Positions 1-5,720 of a stretch of DNA of 11,999 bases are shown piece by piece. This DNA comes from VRUE01 sp035605155. Lineage in GTDB: Bacteria > Actinomycetota > Thermoleophilia > Solirubrobacterales > 70-9. Numbering within the stretch: position 1 is the stretch's first letter; each line of letters begins with the position of its first letter. The notes below the pieces were generated by a model that saw nothing but the letters and a program-made list of their open reading frames with translations, had not been told where the DNA came from and made no database searches. The stretch is from NCBI GenBank assembly GCA_035605155.1, contig DATNHC010000046.1, forward strand, positions 1-11,999, written 5' to 3'. The translations under genes and the position numbers were made by a program.

Positions 1-191
1 CAGCCGGTAGAGGCGTTCGAACCAGCGCTCCATGGCCTCGCCGAGTGCCGCTCGCCACCCAGGGCGTTGTCGCCGGGGAAGACGTGGTGGACGTCGTCCG
101 CAAGGTCCTGCGTTGCCGATTGCCAGTCGCCGCGGCTCAGCGCAGCGAAGAGATCGCGTGCCTTGCGCCGGACTATCGCCTTGTAGATCAT
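1..191 (-). pseudogene. SnoaL/NTF2-like small protein, partial and apparently frameshifted
   Basis: The ATG at 191 is preceded by GGAG with a 6-nt spacer, 12 nt after the stop of the transporter gene, so it is the third gene of the padR operon. The first 50 codons read as a start typical of SnoaL-like/NTF2-fold proteins: an N-terminal helix (KARDLFAALSRGDW), then DDVHHVFPGDNALGGERHS. The original frame then gives low-complexity residues. A different frame, from about position 39 to the edge, reads EAMERWFERLYRL, which is what this family would be expected to show next. Two bases instead of three separate the TCG codon (44-42) from the GAG codon (39-37), consistent with a single-base deletion near 40-41. 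The family includes small cyclases, isomerases and proteins with no known activity, so no reaction is assigned. The rest lies outside the window, so a sequencing error or an intact divergent protein cannot be excluded. Confidence 0.6.
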
Positions 192-203
192 CGCTCGCTC
201 CGC

Positions 204-2339
204 TCAGCGCGCCTCGCCGGGCACTGCCCGCTCGCCGATCCCGAACCGTTCGTGCAGTCGCCGCAGCGGCTTCGGCGCCCACCAGTTCCATTTGCCGAGC
301 AGCTCCATCAGAGATGGCACCAGCAGGGCACGGATGATGGTGGCGTCGATCAGGACAGCGAGGGCGGTGCCGATCCCGTTCTCCTTGATGAAGATGATCT
401 GCGAGGTGGCGAAGGCACCCATCGCGACCGCGAAAAGCAGGGCCGCTGCGGTGACGATGCGGCCCGTCCGCTCGAGGCCGATCGCCACCGACTCGGAGTC
501 GGAGGCGCCGTTGTCGCGCGCCTCCTTGATCCGCGAGAGCAGGAAGACGGCGTAGTCGGTCGAGAGGCCGAAGGCGACGGCGAAGAGCAGGATCGGCATC
601 GTCTGCTCAATCGCCCCGGGGCTCGAGTAGTCGAGGAAGCCCTCCAGCCTGCCGTCCTGGAAGATCAGCACCAGCAGGCCGAAGACCGCGCTGAGGTTGA
701 GGAAGTTCATCAGCAGCGACTTGATCGGCAGCACCACCGAGCCGGTCATCAGGAAGAGGATCACAAGCGTGGCAACGACGATGATTGCCAGGGCGATCGG
801 CAAATGGCTGTTGAGGCTGGTCTGGAAGTCGATGAAATCGGCTGTCGCACCGCCGACCAGAACCGTGGTTCCCGGCGGCGTCGGCAGATCGCGAATCCAC
901 CTGACCGTCTCCTGACTTTCCTCGGAGACGAAGGGGTTGGCCGAGGTCACCTGGATCGCCTTGACGCCTCCCTTCAAGGGTTGTGGCAATTTGACTTCGT
1001 CAACGCCGCCGACCGCCCGGATCTGGTTCGAGAAATCCAAGGCGGCTTTCGGTTTGCCACCTTCAACGGCGACCCAGATCGGCGTCTCGCGGTAGGGTTC
1101 GAATTCAGAGCTGACTCTGTCGTAGGCCTCTCTCGCGCTGGCCGACGTGGGCAGGACCGTGGGGTCGACAGTGTTGAACTTGATCCCCAAGAACGGCAGG
1201 CCCATGACGATCAGGAGGAGGGCGCTGAGCGTCGCCACCGGCACCGGCCGGCGCATGACGAAGCGCGAAAGCCGGTACCAGAAGCCCTGCTCGTCGGGCC
1301 GCGTATCGGCCTCGGCCCGGCGCTGGAGGAAGCGCGGCGCCAGCGCGTTGACCCGCGTTCCGAGCAGGGTCAGCACAGCGGGCAGCACGGTCAGCGAGAT
1401 CAACGCCGCGAACAGCGCCACCAGCGCGCCGCCGAGGCCCATCGAGTAGAGGAAGCGCTGGGGGAAGACGAGCAGCGAGGCGAGCGCTGCCGAGACGGTA
1501 AGCGCGGAGAAGAACACCGTGCGCCCCGCGGTCGCCAGCACCCGTCGCATCGCGGCCAGCCCGGGCCCGTCCTTGGCGATCTCCTCGCGATAGCGAGACA
1601 CGACGAAGAGGCTGTAATCGATCGCCAGGCCGAGGCCGAGCGCCGTGGTCAGATTGAGGGCAAAGATCGAGATCGAGCCGAGCTCGCTGGCGATGCGGAG
1701 AATCAGGAAGGTGCCGACGATCGCCAGGCCGCCGATCATCAGCGGCAACAGCGCCGCGACGACACTGCGAAAGAAGAGCAGCGAGAGCAGGAAGAGCAGG
1801 GGGAAGGCGAGCATCTCCGCCTTCTGCAGATCCTCCTCGACCTGCTTGTTGACCTGCTCCTGGGCGACGGCAGCGCCGCCGACCACGACGCCCGGCTTTT
1901 CGGCGAGCGAATCGGCGATGTCCGCACCTGCCTCTTGCCACTGCTTGTCCCCGGTCGGCTTGAGCGAGACGACGAAATACGTGGAGCGACCGTCTTCGGA
2001 GATGAAGATCGCTGAGCTCGTGTCGTAGTAGCCGCTGACCGATTTGACCTCCGGGTGCTGTCGAACGCTGCGCTCGAGTGCCTCTACCCGAGCCTCGGTC
2101 GCCGGCGAGTTGACTTCGGCATCTTCGACCAGCACGAGCACTGCGGGGATGCGGAGGCCAGCCTCCTCGAGCTTTTCCATCGCCTGTACCGTCTCGGTCG
2201 CCGGGTCGTCGGCGCCGTAGGGATCGAGGCGACTTGCGACGCCACCCCCAAGTGCCGCAGCGAGGACGAAGAAGATGACTGCGAAGAGGCCGATTCGACG
2301 AGCGTTGTCGTCGGCAAGGCGGGCCAGGGCGTCGAACAT
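204..2339 (-). CDS. MMPL family (RND-type) membrane transporter
   Basis: This is a 711-residue membrane protein with the two-fold repeated architecture of the MMPL branch of RND transporters, which move lipids or other hydrophobic compounds using the proton gradient. One TM helix lies near residues 16-33. A periplasmic (extracytoplasmic) loop spans about 38-175, followed by five helices between about 177 and 330. The second half repeats this: a helix at 366-385, a loop at 390-510, and five helices from about 512 to 685. Both central helices carry the proton-relay Asp-Tyr pair: AIDYS at D241-Y242 and STDYA at D595-Y596, equivalent to the pairs in mycobacterial MmpL3. The ATG at 2339 is chosen because AAAGGAG sits 6 nt upstream and the codon overlaps the padR stop (TGATG). 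An in-frame start 72 nt further upstream lies inside padR and is rejected. The neighbouring PadR repressor suggests inducible efflux or lipid export; the substrate is unknown. Confidence 0.93.
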   Translation of the reverse strand: MFDALARLADDNARRIGLFAVIFFVLAAALGGGVASRLDPYGADDPATETVQAMEKLEEAGLRIPAVLVLVEDAEVNSPATEARVEALERSVRQHPEVKSVSGYYDTSSAIFISEDGRSTYFVVSLKPTGDKQWQEAGADIADSLAEKPGVVVGGAAVAQEQVNKQVEEDLQKAEMLAFPLLFLLSLLFFRSVVAALLPLMIGGLAIVGTFLILRIASELGSISIFALNLTTALGLGLAIDYSLFVVSRYREEIAKDGPGLAAMRRVLATAGRTVFFSALTVSAALASLLVFPQRFLYSMGLGGALVALFAALISLTVLPAVLTLLGTRVNALAPRFLQRRAEADTRPDEQGFWYRLSRFVMRRPVPVATLSALLLIVMGLPFLGIKFNTVDPTVLPTSASAREAYDRVSSEFEPYRETPIWVAVEGGKPKAALDFSNQIRAVGGVDEVKLPQPLKGGVKAIQVTSANPFVSEESQETVRWIRDLPTPPGTTVLVGGATADFIDFQTSLNSHLPIALAIIVVATLVILFLMTGSVVLPIKSLLMNFLNLSAVFGLLVLIFQDGRLEGFLDYSSPGAIEQTMPILLFAVAFGLSTDYAVFLLSRIKEARDNGASDSESVAIGLERTGRIVTAAALLFAVAMGAFATSQIIFIKENGIGTALAVLIDATIIRALLVPSLMELLGKWNWWAPKPLRRLHERFGIGERAVPGEAR

Positions 2340-2893
2340 CAACTGCTCCTTTCGGCATGGGCGGAGCCGAGGAGGCGGTTCTCCATCCGCTCGCACCAAT
2401 CTGCGAACCACTCGTTGAACTCGACCCCTGCCTGCAAGACCATCAGCGGGTAGGGATCTCCCCGTTTGGATTTCTGCTGTGCGGCGGGCTCGATCGCGCG
2501 CAGTTGCGCGGCGATCGTTTGTCGGCGCGCATGCATCGCCCGCAGCGTCTCGGCGGCTTCCTCGGGCGAGAGGACACCGGAGAAGAAGAGCTTCAGCAGG
2601 CCTTCTTCGCGCATCTCGATCGTCTCGGGCGGGGTGCGCAACCAGTCCACCAGCACCGCCTTGCCCTCGGCGGTGATCGCGTAGACGGTGCGCTTGCGCT
2701 CGCCGCGGGGGGAGTCGACACCCTCCACCAGACCCGTCTCCGAGAGTCGTTTCAGCTCCGGATAGATCTGCCCGTAGCTGGCCGCCCAGAAGAAGCGCGT
2801 CGTCTTGTCGACCAGCGCCTTGATCTCGTAGCCCGAGCGCGGTTCGTGGCGAACCATGCCGAGGATCACGTAGGCGGTCGGACTGAGTTTCAT
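2339..2893 (-). CDS. PadR family transcriptional regulator
   Basis: This 184-residue protein has the length of subfamily-1 PadR proteins, which combine a winged helix-turn-helix with a helical dimerisation domain of roughly 90 residues. The N-terminal domain (about 4-88) shows the family hallmarks: LSPTAYVILGMV, SGYEIK at 20-25, the recognition-helix region YGQIYPELKRLSETGLVE at 40-57, and the wing RKRTVYAITAEGK. Residues 95-178 form the helical C-terminal part. The ATG at 2893 is preferred over one at 2998. The upstream codons show no family similarity, and a promoter and operator lie just upstream of 2893. The stop overlaps the ATG of the MMPL gene (TGATG). Such regulators usually repress their own operon and a linked transporter and are released by a small hydrophobic or phenolic ligand. 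The ligand here is unknown. Confidence 0.93.
   Translation of the reverse strand: MKLSPTAYVILGMVRHEPRSGYEIKALVDKTTRFFWAASYGQIYPELKRLSETGLVEGVDSPRGERKRTVYAITAEGKAVLVDWLRTPPETIEMREEGLLKLFFSGVLSPEEAAETLRAMHARRQTIAAQLRAIEPAAQQKSKRGDPYPLMVLQAGVEFNEWFADWCERMENRLLGSAHAERSS
2346..2352 (-). promoter_or_regulatory. Shine-Dalgarno site of the MMPL gene
   Basis: On the minus strand AAAGGAG is followed by a 6-nt spacer (CAGTTG) and the ATG at 2339. It lies within the last codons of padR and fixes the transporter start at 2339 instead of the longer in-frame option at 2411. It is one of the clearest ribosome binding sites in the window. Confidence 0.8.
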
Positions 2894-2900
2894 CGGCCTA

Positions 2901-2928
2901 ACTATATATCTCTCCGATATATCTGCAA
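2901..2928 (-). promoter_or_regulatory. padR promoter, leaderless type
   Basis: Read on the minus strand, TTGCAG (2928-2923) and TATAGT (2906-2901) are separated by 16 nt, a good match to a housekeeping-sigma promoter. Only 7 nt separate the -10 from the padR ATG at 2893, so transcription would begin at or next to the A of the ATG. There is no Shine-Dalgarno sequence ahead of this start, which fits a leaderless mRNA. The AT-rich block stands out sharply in a GC-rich window. Confidence 0.6.
2904..2922. promoter_or_regulatory. Putative PadR operator (perfect 7-5-7 inverted repeat)
   Basis: ATATATC, a 5-nt spacer TCTCC, then GATATAT form a perfect inverted repeat. It occupies the spacer and part of the -10 of the padR promoter, so a bound dimer would block RNA polymerase. 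PadR proteins are known to bind short AT-rich dyads next to their own genes. The site is also 38 nt from the divergent gene at 2961 and could affect it. Confidence 0.7.
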
Positions 2929-2960
2929 GTGTGATCTGACGCGCATGTAGTCTGCAGGAG

Positions 2961-3194
2961 ATGCCAATCGACCAGAGCAAGATGGGCCAGGTCGTCACCG
3001 CCCAGATGGAGGCGCTGGAAGCCGACTACGGCGAGGACTGCCAGATCGGCGACGTCTGCACGATCGTCGAGGTCGTCGGACCGCACGGCTCGCACGTGCG
3101 GGTGCGAACCAGCGACATGCGCCCCCATATGGCCCTCGGCCTGATCCGGATGGCCGAGCACGCGATGCTCGGCAATCTCGGCAGCGGCGAGTAG
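2961..3194 (+). CDS. Hypothetical 77-residue protein, divergent from padR
   Basis: I do not recognise this protein. It is small, soluble-looking and rather acidic, with no signal peptide or TM segment. It begins with an amphipathic stretch (SKMGQVVTAQMEALEADYGED), has a central beta-rich part (DVCTIVEVVGPHGSHVRVRTS), and ends in a helix (RPHMALGLIRMAEHAMLGNL). The central part could form a small beta-barrel, but this is only an impression. GC-rich codon use and the absence of internal stops support coding. The start is uncertain: GGAG directly abuts the ATG at 2961 with no spacer, so it cannot serve as a normal ribosome binding site. Either the mRNA is leaderless (TAGTCT lies 7 nt upstream at 2948-2953) or initiation occurs at the ATG at 2982. 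It is divergent from padR across a 67-nt region containing the PadR operator. Confidence 0.65.
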   Translation: MPIDQSKMGQVVTAQMEALEADYGEDCQIGDVCTIVEVVGPHGSHVRVRTSDMRPHMALGLIRMAEHAMLGNLGSGE

Positions 3195-3237
3195 CCCCGC
3201 TCGCCAAGGGTGGCGGGCGTCGTCGTGGCCAGTCGAG

Positions 3238-3290
3238 TTGCCCCTGGGACCAGGGCAAAACGGTCCCTGGCGGCGACCGGCGCAAGCCGG
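3238..3290 (+). terminator. Stem-loop cluster between the 77-aa gene and lysC
   Basis: Several short GC-rich stems lie here. TTGCCC(C)TGG at 3238-3247 pairs with CCAGGGCAA at 3250-3258 and is followed by another A, so on the minus strand it reads as a hairpin preceded by Ts. GGGACC (3246-3251) can alternatively pair with GGTCCC (3262-3267), and CCAGGG (3250-3255) with CCCTGG (3265-3270). A separate hairpin, CCGGC-GCAA-GCCGG at 3277-3290, has a GNRA tetraloop. No clear U-tract follows on the plus strand. Termination of the upstream small gene is the simplest reading. Attenuation of lysC is possible only if transcription begins upstream of this region. Confidence 0.35.
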
Positions 3291-3300
3291 CAGCGTCACC

Positions 3301-3306
3301 TATCCT
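3301..3306 (+). promoter_or_regulatory. Putative -10 element of lysC (leaderless start)
   Basis: TATCCT lies 8 nt upstream of the ATG at 3315. No Shine-Dalgarno sequence precedes this ATG, so a transcript starting at the ATG is plausible. I see no convincing -35 hexamer at the expected distance, so this call rests on the -10 and its spacing. Confidence 0.4.
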
Positions 3307-3314
3307 CAACCGTC

Positions 3315-4616
3315 ATGTCGGGACCCGGGTCGAAGACCGTGGTGATGAAGTTCGGCGGCACCTCGGTGGCCGGCGCCGAGGAGATCAAGCGCGCCGCGCG
3401 CCGCATCGTCGCCGCGCGGGAGGCCGGCAACCGGGCCGTTGCCGTGCTCTCCGCCCGCGGCAAGACGACCGACGAGCTGGTCGCCCAGGCGCTCGAGATC
3501 TCCGAGCGTCCGGACTCGCGCGAGATGGACATGCTGCTCTCCACCGGCGAGCGGATCTCCTGCGCGCTCTGCGCGATGGCGATCCACGACATGGGCCACA
3601 AGGCAATCTCGCTGACCGGCTCCCAGGCAGGCATCGTCACCGACTCCTCGCATACCAGGGCGCGGATCATCGACGTGCAGGCGAACCGCATCCGCGACGC
3701 CCTGGACGAGGACCGGATCGTGCTGGTCGCCGGCTTCCAGGGCGTCTCGACCGAGAGCCGCGACGTGACCACGCTCGGCCGCGGCGGCTCCGACACCACC
3801 GCGGTCGCCCTCGCCGCGGCGCTCGAAGCCGATGTCTGTGAGATCTACACCGACGTTGCCGGGGTCTTCAGCGCCGACCCCCGCATCGTGCCCGAGGCGC
3901 GCAAGCTGCCGCACGCCTCCTACGAGGAGATGCTGGAGATGGCGGCCTCCGGCGCCCGTGTCCTGCAGCTGCGCTCGGTCGAGTACGCGCGCAACCACGG
4001 CGTGCGCATCCACTGCCGCAGCAGCTTCGAGGACGGCCCCGGTACCCTCGTCGTCACCGAAGAGGAGGCCGAGCAGGAGACCGTGGAGCAGCCATTCGTA
4101 ACAGCCGTGACCCATACCGACGATGAGGCGCGGGTGACGCTGACCGGCATCCGCGACGAGCCGGGCGTCGCCGGTGAGATCTTCACCGCCCTGGCCGAGG
4201 CTGGCATCAACGTCGACGTGATCATCCAGAACGAGCCCGTCGGCGACGACGAGCTGGCCGACCTCTCCTTCACCATCGACCGCTCCGAGCTGACCGCGGC
4301 CACCGACGCGATCGCCGCCCTCGGCGAGGTCAGCCAGGGCGTGCGCACCGACGACCGCATCGGCAAGGTCTCGATCATCGGCGCCGGCATGCGTTCGCAT
4401 CCCGGCGTCGCCGCCAAGGTCTTCGAGGTGCTCGGCGCCGAGGGGATCAACATCGAGATGATCTCCACCTCGCCGATCAAGATCTCGTGCGTGATCGCCG
4501 CTGAGCGCGTTCCCGACGCCGTCCAGGCCCTGCACAAGGCCTTCGATCTCGGCGCCGATGCCGTCCGTGCCGAGGATCCTGCCGGTGCAACGCACCGACC
4601 CACCGTCGGCAGCTGA
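3315..4616 (+). CDS. lysC: Aspartate kinase (aspartokinase)
   Basis: The enzyme phosphorylates L-aspartate with ATP in the cytosol, the committed step toward lysine, threonine, methionine and diaminopimelate. The 433-residue protein shows the amino-acid kinase domain: KFGGTSV at 12-18, STGER at 76-80, the FQG turn at 141-143, LGRGGSDTT at 154-162 and the nucleotide-site loop YTDVAGVF at 178-185. A C-terminal regulatory region with ACT domains follows, with repeats around ALAEAGINVDVI (292-303) and VLGAEGINIEMISTSPIKIS (372-391). The length matches monofunctional lysine/threonine-sensitive actinobacterial enzymes. The start at 3315 gives a short N-terminal tail before the kinase core; the ATG at 3345 (residue 11) is an alternative. 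The more distant start at 3210 adds residues without family similarity. A possible internal start for a regulatory beta subunit is at 4083. asd follows after 21 nt. Confidence 0.97.
   Translation: MSGPGSKTVVMKFGGTSVAGAEEIKRAARRIVAAREAGNRAVAVLSARGKTTDELVAQALEISERPDSREMDMLLSTGERISCALCAMAIHDMGHKAISLTGSQAGIVTDSSHTRARIIDVQANRIRDALDEDRIVLVAGFQGVSTESRDVTTLGRGGSDTTAVALAAALEADVCEIYTDVAGVFSADPRIVPEARKLPHASYEEMLEMAASGARVLQLRSVEYARNHGVRIHCRSSFEDGPGTLVVTEEEAEQETVEQPFVTAVTHTDDEARVTLTGIRDEPGVAGEIFTALAEAGINVDVIIQNEPVGDDELADLSFTIDRSELTAATDAIAALGEVSQGVRTDDRIGKVSIIGAGMRSHPGVAAKVFEVLGAEGINIEMISTSPIKISCVIAAERVPDAVQALHKAFDLGADAVRAEDPAGATHRPTVGS
4075..4085 (+). promoter_or_regulatory. Possible internal start for an aspartokinase beta subunit
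   Basis: AGGAG (4075-4079) precedes an in-frame GTG at 4083 (codon 257) by 3 nt, and AGGAGG lies further upstream at 4063-4068. Initiation here would yield a 177-residue protein consisting of just the ACT-domain region. In Corynebacterium and Bacillus the same gene also makes the beta subunit from an internal start at this structural point. The spacing is short, so the call is tentative. Confidence 0.35.
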
Positions 4617-4637
4617 GCCCGGTCATACTCGGATGAG

Positions 4638-5669
4638 ATGACGGGCGACGGTTACAGAGTCGGAATTCTGGGCGCCACGGGGGCGGTCGGTTCGACCATC
4701 CTCGAGGTCCTCGCCGAACGCGAGTTCCCGGCGGCCGAGGTGGTGCCCTTCGCCTCGGAGCGCTCGGCCGGGCGCGAGCTCGAGTGGAACGGCTCGCTCC
4801 TGCAATGCCGCCCGCTGAGCGCCGAGACGATCCAGGGCCTCGACGTCGTGCTCTCCTCGGCCGGCGGTGCGGTCAGCGCCGAGTGGGCGCCGCAGCTGGT
4901 CGAGGCCGGCGCCGTGGTCGTCGACAACACGAGCTACTGGCGCATGAAAGAGGACGTGCCGCTGGTCGTCGCCGGGGTCAACCCCGATGCCGCGGCCCGC
5001 CACAAGGGGATCGTTGCCAACCCCAACTGCACGACGATGGTGATGATGATGGCGCTGGCCCCGATCGAGCGCGCCGTCGGCCTCGAGCGCCTCGTCGTCT
5101 CCACCTACCAGGCGGTCTCCGGAACCGGCCAGCGGGCGATTGAAGAGCTGCTTGCCCAGTCGCGCGCCGTGCTCGCCGACGAGAGCATGCCAGCCCCGCA
5201 GATCTACCCGCACCGGATTGCCTTCAACGTCCTCCCTCAGGTGGAGACGTTCAAGGACGGCGACGACTACACCACCGAGGAGCGCAAGGTGATGGCTGAG
5301 ACGCGCAAGATCCTCGGCCTCGGCCCCGACGTGGCGATCTCCGCAACCTGTGCCCGCGTGCCGGTGATCAGCGGCCACTCCGAGTCGGTCAACGTGCGCA
5401 CGGGGGAGGACCTCTCGCCCGAGGCCTGCCGCGCCCTGCTCGCCGAAGCGCCCGGCGTCACCGTCGTCGACGATCCCGCCGCCAGCGCCTACCCGATGGC
5501 GATCGATGCCGCTGGCCGCGACGAGGTGCTCGTCGGCCGCATCCGCCGCGACCCCGATCAGGAGCGCACCCTCAACCTCTGGATCGCCGGCGACAACCTG
5601 CGCAAGGGCGCCGCCACCAACGCCGTGCAGGTGGCGGAGTTGCTGGTCGAGCGCGGGCTTTTGGGATAG
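4638..5669 (+). CDS. asd: Aspartate-semialdehyde dehydrogenase
   Basis: The enzyme reduces L-aspartyl-4-phosphate, the lysC product, to aspartate 4-semialdehyde using NADPH. At 343 residues it has the normal family length. The Rossmann glycine loop is GILGATGAVGST at 9-20. The phosphate/substrate region is SSAGGAVS at 73-80 and DNTSYWRM at 96-103. The catalytic cysteine is C131 in NPNCTT. SGTGQRAIEEL at 161-171 matches the conserved SGxG segment, and the acid-base histidine is H247 in the ISGHSESVNV segment. The C-terminus carries the GRIRRD and WIAGDNLRKGAATNAVQ segments expected of the dimerisation domain. It starts 21 nt after the lysC stop and is probably co-transcribed. CATACT lies 8 nt ahead of the ATG and a weak GGATGAG directly ahead, so a separate leaderless transcript is also conceivable. 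Confidence 0.97.
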   Translation: MTGDGYRVGILGATGAVGSTILEVLAEREFPAAEVVPFASERSAGRELEWNGSLLQCRPLSAETIQGLDVVLSSAGGAVSAEWAPQLVEAGAVVVDNTSYWRMKEDVPLVVAGVNPDAAARHKGIVANPNCTTMVMMMALAPIERAVGLERLVVSTYQAVSGTGQRAIEELLAQSRAVLADESMPAPQIYPHRIAFNVLPQVETFKDGDDYTTEERKVMAETRKILGLGPDVAISATCARVPVISGHSESVNVRTGEDLSPEACRALLAEAPGVTVVDDPAASAYPMAIDAAGRDEVLVGRIRRDPDQERTLNLWIAGDNLRKGAATNAVQVAELLVERGLLG

Positions 5670-5713
5670 ATTTCCCCACGCTGTGGGGGATATTTCCCCA
5701 TTTCGTGGTAAAT
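5670..5713 (+). promoter_or_regulatory. Two tandem imperfect palindromes sharing ATTTCCCCA
   Basis: ATTTCCCCA occurs at 5670-5678 and again at 5692-5700, a 22-nt spacing. Each copy is followed by a partial inverted match. The first is CCCCAC-gct-GTGGGG (5674-5688), with outer pairing into GATAT. The second is ATTTCCCCA ... TGGTAAAT (5692-5713), one base short of perfect. The first element starts immediately after the asd stop and could act as a terminator hairpin, but it has no good U-tract. The duplicated half-site, and the position just upstream of the ATPase start, favour an operator for a dimeric regulator. Both roles are possible. Confidence 0.5.
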
Positions 5714-5714
5714 T
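5709..5714 (+). promoter_or_regulatory. Putative -10 element of the ATPase gene
   Basis: TAAATT ends 6 nt before the GTG start at 5721, and no Shine-Dalgarno site is visible between them. The hexamer overlaps the right arm of the second ATTTCCCCA palindrome, so a protein bound there would compete with RNA polymerase. No strong -35 is visible. Confidence 0.4.
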
Positions 5715-5720
5715 AGTTCC

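Noticed and set aside
45..2015. Long 656-codon open frame on the plus strand
   Set aside because: It is antisense to the MMPL gene; its product is full of Arg/Glu/Gln/Asp runs, typical of the shadow of a GC-rich gene, and shows no domain.
2894..2998. 35-codon N-terminal extension of padR
   Set aside because: It crosses the promoter and operator and the start of the divergent gene, and the added residues do not resemble the family.
3210..3314. 35-codon N-terminal extension of lysC
   Set aside because: It covers the stem-loop cluster and adds residues before the conserved KFGGTSV region that the family does not have.
3195..3314. Lysine riboswitch ahead of lysC
   Set aside because: The 120-nt interval is too short and lacks the multi-helix lysine-aptamer arrangement; only simple short stems are present.
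3306..4595. 429-codon open frame on the minus strand
   Set aside because: It is antisense to lysC, with His/Asp/Gly-rich low-complexity product; lysC on the other strand is unambiguous.
4623..5378. 251-codon minus-strand frame
   Set aside because: Antisense shadow of asd, with His/Gly/Asp-biased product and no recognisable motif.
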